Assembly (NCBI RefSeq): GCF_000255115.2
Contig: NC_018068.1
Location: 1,769,977-1,833,976 of the forward strand
Length of the DNA stretch: 64,000 nt
From: Desulfosporosinus acidiphilus SJ4
GTDB taxonomy: Bacteria > Bacillota > Desulfitobacteriia > Desulfitobacteriales > Desulfitobacteriaceae
Direction of reading: 5' to 3'
The first letter of the stretch is position 1. Each line of letters starts with the position of its first letter. Shown one piece after another: positions 50,514 to 59,752 of this stretch. The position numbers and the translations under genes are program-made. Under the pieces are notes generated by a model. The model saw only the letters and a program-made list of their open reading frames with translations, searched no databases and was not told the origin of the DNA.

Positions 50514-51356
50514 ATGATACCCAAGGTTGACGTTGGGTTAATATGCGGGTCGAGTACGAATTCAATTTCCTTCCTTGAGGATTTAAAAATTCCCGGCACA
50601 AAAGTACTGGGTAACGCTTTGATATTTAATACCCCTTATGGACCTTCCCCGGAATTTACTCATTTTTCCTATGCAGGCAAAGAGGCTTTAACCTGCAGGA
50701 TGCATGGCTGGAGGCAGGGAGTTACGAGAGCCCAGGCTTCTCAGCAAATTTTTTGGGTGTTTCATCAAGCGGGAGTTCACGTAGTTTTAACTGAAGGCGG
50801 GGTAGGGGGAGTAAATCACCTGCTGAAACCACGCGATATTGTCATTCCTCACGATTACTTGGACTTCTCAATGCGGAAAGATGTGTCTATCGGGCTCCCC
50901 TATTTACTGACCATGCGCAATGCCGTTTGCCCTGACTTGATTAAGGTTTTGCAGGAGACCGTTATGCAAAACCAGCCTCCGCGCTATGTATTTGACCGCG
51001 GGGTTTACGTTTGTACTGACGGGCGGCATTTTGAAAGTCCTTCGGAAGTACAGATGTTTAAACAAATGGGCGGCGACGTCATCGGGCAATCCATGTGCCC
51101 TGAAGTCTATATGGCCCGGGAAATCGGAGCCCATTATGCTACGGTTCAGCTTGTTGTCAACTATGCTGAAGGAATTGTTAAGGATTGGGAGCACGAGGAA
51201 TTGGCAGATATTTTCTATAATCAGTCCGGTTTTGCAGGCAGAATTTTGTTAAGCGCTATGGCATTGCTTCCCCAAACCTTTTCCTGTTCTTGTTTGGAGC
51301 TGCGCCAACCGACAATGCTGCGGGACAAGCTCGAACCTAAGTCAACGGAGGAATAG
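50514..51356 (+). CDS. MTAP/PNP-family nucleoside phosphorylase
   Basis: ATG 50514 follows AAAGGAGGAG. The 280-aa product resembles methylthioadenosine phosphorylase: NTPYGPSPEFTHFSYAGKEA in place of the phosphate-loop region, LTEGGVGGVNHLLKPRDIVI, SMCPEVYMAREIGAHYATV, and VVNYAEGI. The MTAP-typical GTGxxxR start is altered (GLICGSSTNS), so the exact nucleoside substrate is uncertain. It would split purine nucleosides with phosphate for salvage. It is followed directly by the WecA/MraY-type gene. Confidence 0.82.
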   Translation: MIPKVDVGLICGSSTNSISFLEDLKIPGTKVLGNALIFNTPYGPSPEFTHFSYAGKEALTCRMHGWRQGVTRAQASQQIFWVFHQAGVHVVLTEGGVGGVNHLLKPRDIVIPHDYLDFSMRKDVSIGLPYLLTMRNAVCPDLIKVLQETVMQNQPPRYVFDRGVYVCTDGRHFESPSEVQMFKQMGGDVIGQSMCPEVYMAREIGAHYATVQLVVNYAEGIVKDWEHEELADIFYNQSGFAGRILLSAMALLPQTFSCSCLELRQPTMLRDKLEPKSTEE

Positions 51357-51358
51357 TC

Positions 51359-52399
51359 ATGGCCTATATATTAACCTTTGCCTTGGCCTTAGTTATTGCA
51401 GCCGTCTGTACCCCATTGACCATGAAACTGGCCCATAAATGGGGGGCTATTGCTTACCCGGGAGGCCGTCATGTCCATAAAAAACCCATTCCCCGCTTGG
51501 GCGGATTGGCTTTGTACGCTGGGTTTTGGCTGGCGGCGGCAATAACCCAACAGTGGGATCTATCATACTGGGGGCTATTTTTAGGCAGCACGTTAATTAT
51601 GTTGGTCGGTGTATGTGATGACATTTGGGAAATTCGTCCGATGGTGAAGCTTTTTTGGCAAATTGCTTCGGCGGCTTTGCTCTTTGGTTTTAATTTTTCT
51701 ATGGATAAGTTTTCCCTTCCTTTGATTCCGTCCATTAATTTGTCGGGGTCTTGGCTTGGTGTTATAGGTTTTGCTTTAATGCTCTTTTGGATTGTCGGTC
51801 TGGTAAATACAGTTAATATCTCGGATGGCTTAGACGGACTGGCTGCAGGAATATGTTTTATGGCGGCACTATTGCTGTTCTGGTCGGCAAATCGAATTAA
51901 TAGTCCTGCAGCGCATCTGACCTTGGCTTTAGCCGGTTCGCTGCTTGGTTTTTTATTGTTTAATTTCCCCCCGGCCCGGGTTTTTATGGGAGATTCCGGC
52001 AGTATGTTTCTCGGATATATTATTGGCGGCCTTTCCATTTACGGACTCCTAAAAACAGCGACAGTTTTAGGCGTAGTTTTCCCGCTTCTCGTCATGGGTA
52101 TGCCTGTGACGGACTTAACCTTTGCCATTATTCGCCGCAAACTTCGAGGGCAATCCATGGCTGCCGCCGATCGCGGACATTTACATCATCGTCTGCTAGA
52201 CGCGGGGCTTACTCAGCGTCAAGCCGTTTTGTCAATGTATGGAATCAGTGCCTGCTTTGGAATTTCTGCAGTCTTGGGAGCTGAAGGACTGTGGATATTA
52301 GCCTTAGTCCTTCTCCTCCTTGTCTTTGCTGTATTGGTGATTATTTTAATGCGAAGAACGGCAATGCTGGCAGTGTTCAGCAGACGTCACTCAAAATAG
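51359..52399 (+). CDS. WecA/TagO-family undecaprenyl-phosphate sugar-1-phosphate transferase
   Basis: The 346-aa polytopic protein (about ten helices) has the PNPT motifs: HKKPIPRLGGLALY, GVCDDIWEIRPMVKL, NTVNISDGLDGLAAG, FMGDSGSMFLGYI, and the cytosolic RGHLHHRLLDAGLTQRQA. It moves a sugar-1-phosphate (commonly GlcNAc-1-P) to undecaprenyl phosphate, starting wall teichoic acid or other surface glycan synthesis. The HHR motif separates it from MraY. The start codon lies 2 bases past the previous stop. Confidence 0.93.
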   Translation: MAYILTFALALVIAAVCTPLTMKLAHKWGAIAYPGGRHVHKKPIPRLGGLALYAGFWLAAAITQQWDLSYWGLFLGSTLIMLVGVCDDIWEIRPMVKLFWQIASAALLFGFNFSMDKFSLPLIPSINLSGSWLGVIGFALMLFWIVGLVNTVNISDGLDGLAAGICFMAALLLFWSANRINSPAAHLTLALAGSLLGFLLFNFPPARVFMGDSGSMFLGYIIGGLSIYGLLKTATVLGVVFPLLVMGMPVTDLTFAIIRRKLRGQSMAAADRGHLHHRLLDAGLTQRQAVLSMYGISACFGISAVLGAEGLWILALVLLLLVFAVLVIILMRRTAMLAVFSRRHSK

Positions 52400-52467
52400 A
52401 AGCCTTAGTTATTCTTAACACCTCTACCCCCGGTAATGCATATGATGATCGGAAAGGGGGTATAAGT

Positions 52468-53424
52468 ATGCCATTGAATATCTTTGCTTTTTATAGCGGC
52501 CTTACTGAACAAGCAAAGGGTTATCCCTATTTAGTAAGAAACGAAAACATAATCAATCAGTTAGATATCTTTCAAACACCGATCCAGAATGACGGAACTG
52601 TCCAAGGCCGGCCCAGCCGCAAGATGATTAATGAAGCTCATGCCAAAGGAATTAAGGTTTATTTAACGGTGAGCAACTTAAACCCGGGAGGACGCTTTTC
52701 TACAGGATTAATATCCCGGTTAGTACGTGATCGGCAATTTGCTAACTATGTTTGGGGGAACATAAACAATCTTCTGGCTGAGTATCAATTTGACGGAGTC
52801 AATCTGGATTTAGAAAAAGTAAGTCCGACAGATCGTCATCTCTTTACACAGCTTATTCAAGCCTGGTCAGCTCAGTTCCATCAGGCAAACTATATCGTTA
52901 CCATTGATGTACCGGCAAAGTCTTCTAGTGAACCTCTTGATCCGTGGAAAGGGGCCTTTGACTATCAAGCGATCGGTCGGGTCGTTGATGAGGTAATCCT
53001 TATGACTTATGAAGAACATTGGCCGGCAAGCCCTCCCGGGTCAGTAGCCTCTCTTCCGTGGGTCAATGAGAATTTGAACTATGCTTTGGCCAATATCCCC
53101 GCTCGTAAAATCTTAATGGGCATTCCTCTTTATGGGTATGATTGGTCGGAACGCGGGGGAGCCCAAAGCATCAGCTATCAAAGAGCCGTTGACCTTGCTC
53201 AACGTCATGGTGCTCCAATCCTTTGGGATCCGAGGCAGCACGGTTTGCATTTCCGCTATGAAGCTATGGGTATAAGACATACCGTTTATTTTGAAGATCC
53301 CCGCAGCACGAAAGACAAACTGGACCTTGCTCTAAGCAAAGGCATTCGGGGAGTCGCCCTTTGGGAAATGAACTTGAGTTATCCTGCTTTCTGGGAGGTG
53401 CTTCAAGTATATTCGGCAAGATAA
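52468..53424 (+). CDS. Glycoside hydrolase family 18 protein (spore-cortex/YaaH-like catalytic domain)
   Basis: ATG 52468 follows AAAGGGGGT. The 318-aa protein is a GH18 barrel with the catalytic strand FDGVNLDLEKV (Glu acid), ILMTYEEHWPASPPG, and KILMGIPLYGYDW. It has no signal peptide or LysM, unlike YaaH/SleL, so it is either cytoplasmic, spore-coat located, or exported by another route. It likely cleaves GlcNAc-containing glycans such as cortex peptidoglycan. It is followed 21 bp on by the MBL-fold gene. Confidence 0.88.
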   Translation: MPLNIFAFYSGLTEQAKGYPYLVRNENIINQLDIFQTPIQNDGTVQGRPSRKMINEAHAKGIKVYLTVSNLNPGGRFSTGLISRLVRDRQFANYVWGNINNLLAEYQFDGVNLDLEKVSPTDRHLFTQLIQAWSAQFHQANYIVTIDVPAKSSSEPLDPWKGAFDYQAIGRVVDEVILMTYEEHWPASPPGSVASLPWVNENLNYALANIPARKILMGIPLYGYDWSERGGAQSISYQRAVDLAQRHGAPILWDPRQHGLHFRYEAMGIRHTVYFEDPRSTKDKLDLALSKGIRGVALWEMNLSYPAFWEVLQVYSAR

Positions 53425-53445
53425 ACAGCAAACGGAGGTTAAAGC

Positions 53446-54147
53446 ATGAATATTCGTTTTCACGGACACGCTTGTTTTGAAATTGCAAGTGAAGCAGGAA
53501 GAATCTTAATTGACCCCTTTTTGCGTGGGAACCCGAGTACCACTACGAAGCCTGAAGATTTTAACCAGCTCGACGCCATTTTAGTAACTCACGGGCATCA
53601 TGATCATCTGGGTGACGCTGTGGAGTTGTCGAAAAAGACAGGTGCTCCTATTATTGCAGTTTATGAGCTGGCAGCCTATTGCCAAAGTAAAGGCGCAGCA
53701 ACTCATGCTATGCATCTTGGGGGTAAACATCAGTTTTCTTTTGGCTGGGTTAAACTCACCTTGGCGTTACATGGCTCCGGCATTGAAGAAAAAGAAGGAG
53801 GCCCTATGATTTACGGTGGCCCCCCCTGTGGATTTCTTATGCAAATAGAAGGAAAATGGATCTATCATGCCGGAGATACCGGATTGTTTGGTGACATGGA
53901 ACTGATTGGCCTGCGCCATCCCTTAGAGGTTGCTATGCTGCCTATCGGAGACAACTTTGTCATGGGTGTAGAAGAAGCAGCCCATGCGTCTCAATTGTTG
54001 CGCTCTAAAGTCGTGATCCCCATGCATTATAATACCTTCCCGCTTATAAACCAGGATGCCGGCGAGTTCCTGCGCATGCTGCAGCGCAGAGTTCCGGAAA
54101 CAAAGGGCGTTGTACTTAAAGCTGGAGAATCTTTTGAGTTAGTTTAA
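53446..54147 (+). CDS. Metal-dependent hydrolase, UPF0173/MBL fold
   Basis: The 233-aa protein has the metallo-beta-lactamase-fold ligands: FHGHACFEI, DPFLRGNPST, VTHGHHDHLGDAVEL (HxHxDH), YHAGDTGLFGDMELIG, and VIPMHYNTFPLI. This is the UPF0173 pattern. The substrate is unknown. ATG 53446 follows ACGGAGGTT. A direct-repeat block and a strong terminator come after it. Confidence 0.92.
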   Translation: MNIRFHGHACFEIASEAGRILIDPFLRGNPSTTTKPEDFNQLDAILVTHGHHDHLGDAVELSKKTGAPIIAVYELAAYCQSKGAATHAMHLGGKHQFSFGWVKLTLALHGSGIEEKEGGPMIYGGPPCGFLMQIEGKWIYHAGDTGLFGDMELIGLRHPLEVAMLPIGDNFVMGVEEAAHASQLLRSKVVIPMHYNTFPLINQDAGEFLRMLQRRVPETKGVVLKAGESFELV

Positions 54148-54175
54148 ACTTATCCGTAAATAAATACGAAATTAT

Positions 54176-54227
54176 AGTATTAATAACCCAAAATAGTATT
54201 AATAACTTAAATAAAAGTATTATTAAC
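54176..54227. repeat. Three 12-bp direct repeats at about 20-bp spacing
   Basis: AGTATTAATAAC at 54176 and 54195, and AGTATTATTAAC at 54216. The spacing of 19 and 21 bp keeps them on one helix face. Each is nearly symmetric. They precede the terminator and the Cys-rich/SASP gene pair. Confidence 0.6.
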
Positions 54228-54244
54228 TACAATGTTATCGTTAA

Positions 54245-54280
54245 ATATCCCGCCGATGTATCCGGCGGGATATTTTTTAT
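54245..54280 (+). terminator. Strong terminator before the Cys-rich/SASP pair
   Basis: ATATCCCGCCG pairs with CGGCGGGATAT around a 7-base loop, followed by TTTTTATT. Confidence 0.9.
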
Positions 54281-54317
54281 TGAAAAGGGTAAAACTTTTA
54301 GAAAGGAGTTGAGAACT

Positions 54318-54458
54318 ATGACAAGAAAATTATGTGCCTTTCGTTGTCTCTATGGAGTTGACGGACGCTGCCGCTTAGAACATCTTATAGGAGAGAGAGG
54401 GCCAAATTGTCCCCATTATGAGGAAGATGGTTTTACCATGAGCAGGGGGAGGATTTGA
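54318..54458 (+). CDS. Cys-rich mini-protein, 46 aa
   Basis: ATG 54318 follows AAAGGAGTTGAG. The product MTRKLCAFRCLYGVDGRCR continues to CPHYEEDGF and ends SRGRI at TGA 54456-54458. Four Cys are spaced C-X3-C-X7-C-X12-C, suggesting a metal or disulfide fold. It lies in front of the spore-protein gene, whose ATG begins one base after this stop, so the pair is probably co-expressed in the forespore. No family recognised. Confidence 0.65.
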   Translation: MTRKLCAFRCLYGVDGRCRLEHLIGERGPNCPHYEEDGFTMSRGRI

Positions 54459-54459
54459 G

Positions 54460-54666
54460 ATGAAATCATCGAAACCCAGAGTGAAACGAACAGACCCTTT
54501 AGAACCTCTGAAAATGGAAATAGCCGCAGAATTAGGACTTTTAGAGCAAGTTAAGACCAATGGCTGGCATTCCTTAAATGCTAAAGATGCCGGCAAAATT
54601 GGAGGATTGATGACTCAACGGCGTAAACGAGAGAATCTCCAAAATATAAATGATAAAAACGAATAA
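54460..54666 (+). CDS. Alpha/beta-type small acid-soluble spore protein
   Basis: The 68-aa product has the alpha/beta SASP core, close to the SspF-like subtype: EIAAELGLLEQVKTNGW, then LNAKDAGKIGGLMTQRRK. SASP coat spore DNA and protect it; the GxIGG region matches the conserved second helix entry. It supports a spore-forming host. ATG 54460 immediately follows the Cys-rich mini-protein stop. Confidence 0.85.
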   Translation: MKSSKPRVKRTDPLEPLKMEIAAELGLLEQVKTNGWHSLNAKDAGKIGGLMTQRRKRENLQNINDKNE

Positions 54667-54735
54667 GCTAGTTTGATCTTCAATCATATGGTATAATTAT
54701 TGATCGTATAGTAATAAGTGGGGAGCGTTATTCAC

Positions 54736-56058
54736 TTGACAAAACATCAACAAATTTTAACATTCATTGAAGATTTGGCTATTGGCAGCAAGGTTTCTGT
54801 CCGTTTTATTGCTAAAGCCCTGGATGTAAGTGAAGGGACGGCTTATCGAGCCATTAAAGAAGCTGAGGCTAAGGGATTAGTTCGCTCAATTCCCAAAGTT
54901 GGAACCATACGAATTGAGGGGGTCAAAGAACGTCAAATTGAAGACTTGACGTTGCGTGAAGTTTCACAGATCGCTGAAGGGGTTGTTATCTGTGGCTTTG
55001 AGCATCTTGATCGTTGCCCGCATAAATTTGTAATTGCTTCGATGGAAATTGATGCTATGGGCCGTTATTTGGAAGAGAATGCCTTGTGTATTGTGGGAAA
55101 TCGGCGTAATGCTCAGATTTTTGCCCTGGAACACAATGCTTCCCTATTAATCACCGGCGGACTGGAACCCGACGAAGACGTTGTTGCTTTAGCTCGGCAG
55201 CGGGAACTAGTGATCATTCAATCTCCTTATGATACATTTGCCGTGACTTCTATGATTAATCGTGCTCTCTATGATCGATTAATTCAAAAAGAACTTATCT
55301 TAGTTGAAGATATCATGGTCAAAGATGTCAAGTATCTTAAGGGAGATGCAACAGTGGAAGATTGGCGAAATCTTTCCCAAAGTACAGATCACAGCCGCTT
55401 TCCGGTGGTTGATAATGAAATGAATCTTGTTGGGATTGTCACTGCGGTGGATGTTGCCGGAGAGGATCTTAAAACTCCCATTAAAGATGTCATGAATTCT
55501 AATCCGTTCATGGTGGGACGGGATGATCCTGTCACCCATATTTCTCGAATTATGGTTTGGGAAGGATGGGAAATTGCTGTTGTAGCAGATCAGGGTAAGT
55601 TAATCGGAATCGTTAGTTTGCAGGATGTTATTGAAGCCTACCAGCAAGTTCAGAAACAGCCTCAGTTTGGAGAAACTGTTGACAATCTGGTGCTGAGCGG
55701 ATTCCGCTTCGTTGATGATTCAGAACACCTTTCAATTGAAGGGGAAATAACCAACGCCATGGTGGATGACTATGGGTCGGCCAGCTGCGGTGTTATTGTC
55801 ACAGTCATGAATATGGCTGGATATATCAGTCTTCGTAAGAAATACAGGCTAAATGCCATTACGGAAAACTTTACTTTATATCAACTGCAGCCCATACCCG
55901 TAGGGACGGAAATCACAGTAACCGCTAAACTTCTCCTTGTGGCTAAGAAACATTGCAATATTGAAGTAGAAGTAAAAGTCGAGAATGAAATAGTCGCTAA
56001 AGGTCTAATGACCGCACGAATTGGCGATAAAAAGCTCGTAAGTGATGCCGTTCTTTAA
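54736..56058 (+). CDS. ytoI: HTH-DRTGG-CBS-CBS-hotdog protein (YtoI-like)
   Basis: TTG 54736 follows GGGGAG; a GTG at 54718 lacks a site. The 440-aa product has an N-terminal winged helix (SVRFIAKALDVSEGTAYRAI), a DRTGG domain (ITGGLEPDEDVVALARQREL), two CBS domains (VEDIMVKDVKYLKGDATVED; FPVVDNEMNLVGIVTAVDV), and a hotdog thioesterase-like end (NAMVDDYGSASCGVIVTVMN). This is the architecture of B. subtilis YtoI. It probably senses an adenine nucleotide through CBS; its role is not established. Confidence 0.9.
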   Translation: MTKHQQILTFIEDLAIGSKVSVRFIAKALDVSEGTAYRAIKEAEAKGLVRSIPKVGTIRIEGVKERQIEDLTLREVSQIAEGVVICGFEHLDRCPHKFVIASMEIDAMGRYLEENALCIVGNRRNAQIFALEHNASLLITGGLEPDEDVVALARQRELVIIQSPYDTFAVTSMINRALYDRLIQKELILVEDIMVKDVKYLKGDATVEDWRNLSQSTDHSRFPVVDNEMNLVGIVTAVDVAGEDLKTPIKDVMNSNPFMVGRDDPVTHISRIMVWEGWEIAVVADQGKLIGIVSLQDVIEAYQQVQKQPQFGETVDNLVLSGFRFVDDSEHLSIEGEITNAMVDDYGSASCGVIVTVMNMAGYISLRKKYRLNAITENFTLYQLQPIPVGTEITVTAKLLLVAKKHCNIEVEVKVENEIVAKGLMTARIGDKKLVSDAVL

Positions 56059-56143
56059 TTCGAGGATTTCTTCTTATTTAGAAGGCATATATGATACAAT
56101 TGAATAGACATAATCATGAAGCAAAAGGCAATCATGAAGCTAT

Positions 56144-56169
56144 AAGGTCTTGAATTTTTCAAGACCTTT
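56144..56169 (+). terminator. Hairpin between ytoI and dnaE
   Basis: AAGGTCTTG pairs with CAAGACCTT around a 7-base loop, without a strong T run. Just upstream AATCATGAAGC occurs twice (56112 and 56130). Confidence 0.55.
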
Positions 56170-56196
56170 GCTATATATCTTGAGGAGAGATACGTG

Positions 56197-59100
56197 ATGT
56201 TTGTTCATCTCCATAACCATACAGAGTACAGTCTGCTTGACGGAGCTGCCAGAATTAATAAGTTAGTCACGCGTGCGGCAGAATTGAATATGCCTGCCTT
56301 GGCAATTACTGATCATGGGGTTATGTATGGAGTCATTGATTTTTATAAAGCATGTCATAAAGCCGGCGTTAAGCCGATTATTGGCTGCGAAGTTTATGTT
56401 GCGCCACATAGACGAACAGATAAGGTGCCGGGAAAAGATGATAAAAATTATCATTTAGTTCTTTTGGCGGAGAATGAAACGGGTTATCGCAACCTTATCC
56501 GTTTAGTGTCGATGGCTCATATTGAAGGTTTCTACTATAAGCCCCGGGTAGATAAAGAAATTCTGCACAAATACTCCGGTGGAATTATAGCCCTCAGTGC
56601 TTGTTTAGCAGGGGAAGTTGCTGATTATATCGTTAACGATCAGTTGGAAATGGCAGTTCAAAGTGCTCTGGACTATGAGAGGATTTTTGGCAAAGGCAAT
56701 TTTTATCTTGAAATTCAGGACCATGGAATCGATAAGCAGCTCAAGGTTATCCAGGGAATATGGAAGATTCATGAACGCACAGGGATTCCTATCGTAGCCA
56801 CCAATGACGTGCATTATGTGAATCGTGACGATGCTCTTGTTCAAGACGCACTATTGAGTATTCAAACCGGCAAGACGTTAAATGATACCTCGAGGATGAG
56901 CTTTTCCAGTCAGGAATTTTTTCTGAAATCCGAACAAGAAATGGCCTTGCTTTTTGGCGAACATCCTGAAGTTTTAGACAATACAGCCAAGATTGCCGAA
57001 CGATGTCAGGTGGATTTTAAGTTTGGAGAAAATTACCTGCCGGTTTTTGATGTTCCTCCCGAGTATACCTTAGACGGTTATCTTGAAGCCCAATGCCGCG
57101 AGGCATTTCCACGCTTTTATCCCCGGATGACTGAGATTGAGCGTGAACGATTAGACTATGAACTTCAAGTGATTTCCCAAACCGGTTTTTCAGGATACTT
57201 TCTGATTGTTGCAGACTTTTGCCGCTTTGCCCGAGAGAATGGAGTTGCCGTCGGCCCGGGACGGGGGTCGGCCGCCGCCAGCATGGTAGCTTACTTATTA
57301 GGAATCACCTCTGTTGAGCCTCTTAGCCATGATCTCCTTTTTGAACGTTTTTTAAATCCGGAACGGATTTCCATGCCGGATATCGATATAGATTTTGACC
57401 CGGAGGGCCGAGAGCAAGTCATACGCTATGTCACCGAAAAATATGGTTCAGACAAGGTTTGTCAAATCATTACCTTTGGAACTATGGGTGCCAAAGCGGC
57501 CATCCGCGACGGGGGAAGGGTCTTGGGGATTCCTTTGGCTCGCGTGGACAAGGTTGCCAAGGCTATTCCTTCAGATCCGGGAATGACGTTAGACAAGGCT
57601 TTGCAAGTGTCGCTGGATCTGGCCCGGATGATTGAAGAGGATGAAGAAATTAAACGTCTGTATAAGCTGGCCCAATCTCTGGAAGGGATGACGAGACACG
57701 CTTCTACCCACGCCGCAGGGGTCGTGATCTCCAAGGATCCTCTGATGAATCATCTTCCGTTGCAAAGAACTTCCGAGGATTTTGTCATGACTCAATTTCC
57801 TATGAAAATCGTTGAAGAAATTGGGTTATTGAAAATGGATTTCCTCGGTTTGAGGAATTTAACCATCCTCCAAGAGGCTGTGAAACGGATTGAGGAAACC
57901 CATGGGATCAAGCTTGCATTAAGAGATCTTCCTTTTGACGATGAAAAAACCTATCAACTTCTTGCTTCCGGGGACAGCACTGGGATTTTTCAATTTGAAA
58001 GCGGCGGAATGAGGGCCGTTCTCAAAGAAGTCAAGCCAACGTGTTTTGAAGATATTATCGCCGTTGGAGCATTGTACCGTCCGGGTCCAATGGATCAGAT
58101 TCCTGAGTTTATCCGCCGCAAGCATGGAGGACAAACCACTTACTTAGACCCCAAGTTAGAACCGATTCTCAAATCAACTTACGGAATTATCGTTTATCAG
58201 GAACAGGTTATGCAGATCGCCAGAGATCTGGCCGGATATTCCCTGGGACGAGCAGACTTACTCAGGCGGGCCATGGGAAAAAAGAAAAAAGAAATCATGG
58301 CAGAGGAACGTCAAAACTTTATCTTTGGGCTTCAGGATGAACAGGGACAGTGGGTTATCCCTGGGGCTCTTCGTCGTGGTTTAACCCAGGAAAAGGCAGA
58401 AGAAATTTTTGATTTGATGGCTAAATTTGCGGAATACGGTTTTAATAAAGGGCATGCAACAGCTTATGCCGTAATTTCGTATCAGACAGCCTATTTAAAG
58501 GCAAACTATCCTTTAGAGTTTATGGCCGCTCTCTTAAGTACCGTTATGGGTTCCTCAGATAAAATATCTTTTTACATTCAGGATGCCAAACAAAATGGAA
58601 TTGAAGTGCTTCCTCCGGATGTTCAGTACAGCCAAGTTGGATTTTCAACTGAAAAACAGGCCATTCGCTTTGGCTTAGGTGCTATACGCAATGTCGGCAT
58701 CAATGTGGTGGAGAAAATCTTGGAGGCCAGGCAAGATGGCCTTTTCCTATCTCTTTACGATTTTTGCCTGCGCGTGGACCAAAAGGTTCTAAACCGGCGT
58801 GTTCTGGAAAGCTTGATCCGTTCGGGAGCCATGAGTTCCTTTTGTACTCGTGTTCAGGCCTTGGCAGTTCTAGATCAAGTTTTAGACACCGCTCAGCGGA
58901 TACAAAGAGATCGCAATAGTGGTCAGTTTTCCCTTTTTGATCAAACGGACGATTTAGATGAGGGAATTGTCCTTCCTGATCTGCCCGAGTATAGTGAACG
59001 GGAGATTCTCGAGATGGAACGAGAGTATTTGGGACTCTATTTGAGCGGCCATCCCCTTTCCTCAGTCTTGCCTCAGCTAAAGCCTTACCTATCTTCGGAT

Positions 59101-59676
59101 ATTTTGACTTGCCTAGAGGGGGAAGAAGAAGGAAAGGTTATTCTCGGAGGATTGGTTACCGGCTTCAGGCAAACGGTTACGAAAAAGGGCGAAATGATGG
59201 CGAGCTTTATATTAGAAGATTTGACAAGCGGCATTGAGGTTTTGGTATTTCCGCGTGTTTTTGCCCAAAGTCGTGCTTTGACCAACGACCAAGTCGTTGT
59301 CATTGCGGGAAGGTATAATATTCGAGAGGATGAAAAGAAAGTATTTGCAGAGAAAATTACCAGACTGGAAGAACTTAAGCCGGCCGAAGAGCCTGTTTTT
59401 GAAGTTAAACCCCCCAAAACCTCAGTGAAGGCTTCCGGTCAGCGGCTTTTTCTGCGATTTCCCAGCGCTCAGAGTAACCTCATGCCGGAGGTCCTGAGTA
59501 TTTTAAAAGATTATCAGGGGGATCAACCTGTATACTTTTACTTTGAAGATAATCGTAAGACAATTGAAGGACACCGTGAATATTGGGTAAAAGAAGATGA
59601 AGAATTGAAGAAGACGTTATTTAGGGTGCTGGGAAATAATAATGTGGTCTGGAAACCAGGGAAAAATTTCATTTAG
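56197..59676 (+). CDS. dnaE: DNA polymerase III subunit alpha
   Basis: The 1159-aa protein has an N-terminal PHP domain (FVHLHNHTEYSLLDGAARIN), the C-family polymerase palm (GPGRGSAAASMVAYLLGI; MPDIDIDFDPEGRE with two catalytic Asp), LYRPGPMDQIPEFI, YGFNKGHATAYAVISYQTAY, and a C-terminal OB domain (VILGGLVTGFRQTVTKKGEM). ATG 56197 has the better distance from GAGGAGAG than GTG 56194. It is a replicative polymerase; in Firmicutes it works beside PolC. It leads a dnaE-coaD-acc gene run. Confidence 0.97.
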   Translation: MFVHLHNHTEYSLLDGAARINKLVTRAAELNMPALAITDHGVMYGVIDFYKACHKAGVKPIIGCEVYVAPHRRTDKVPGKDDKNYHLVLLAENETGYRNLIRLVSMAHIEGFYYKPRVDKEILHKYSGGIIALSACLAGEVADYIVNDQLEMAVQSALDYERIFGKGNFYLEIQDHGIDKQLKVIQGIWKIHERTGIPIVATNDVHYVNRDDALVQDALLSIQTGKTLNDTSRMSFSSQEFFLKSEQEMALLFGEHPEVLDNTAKIAERCQVDFKFGENYLPVFDVPPEYTLDGYLEAQCREAFPRFYPRMTEIERERLDYELQVISQTGFSGYFLIVADFCRFARENGVAVGPGRGSAAASMVAYLLGITSVEPLSHDLLFERFLNPERISMPDIDIDFDPEGREQVIRYVTEKYGSDKVCQIITFGTMGAKAAIRDGGRVLGIPLARVDKVAKAIPSDPGMTLDKALQVSLDLARMIEEDEEIKRLYKLAQSLEGMTRHASTHAAGVVISKDPLMNHLPLQRTSEDFVMTQFPMKIVEEIGLLKMDFLGLRNLTILQEAVKRIEETHGIKLALRDLPFDDEKTYQLLASGDSTGIFQFESGGMRAVLKEVKPTCFEDIIAVGALYRPGPMDQIPEFIRRKHGGQTTYLDPKLEPILKSTYGIIVYQEQVMQIARDLAGYSLGRADLLRRAMGKKKKEIMAEERQNFIFGLQDEQGQWVIPGALRRGLTQEKAEEIFDLMAKFAEYGFNKGHATAYAVISYQTAYLKANYPLEFMAALLSTVMGSSDKISFYIQDAKQNGIEVLPPDVQYSQVGFSTEKQAIRFGLGAIRNVGINVVEKILEARQDGLFLSLYDFCLRVDQKVLNRRVLESLIRSGAMSSFCTRVQALAVLDQVLDTAQRIQRDRNSGQFSLFDQTDDLDEGIVLPDLPEYSEREILEMEREYLGLYLSGHPLSSVLPQLKPYLSSDILTCLEGEEEGKVILGGLVTGFRQTVTKKGEMMASFILEDLTSGIEVLVFPRVFAQSRALTNDQVVVIAGRYNIREDEKKVFAEKITRLEELKPAEEPVFEVKPPKTSVKASGQRLFLRFPSAQSNLMPEVLSILKDYQGDQPVYFYFEDNRKTIEGHREYWVKEDEELKKTLFRVLGNNNVVWKPGKNFI

Positions 59677-59752
59677 ATGATTTTATTAGCAGGAATTCCT
59701 GGATTTCAAAGCGAAACCCATGGAAATATCCTGACTACAAAGGAGATCGACT

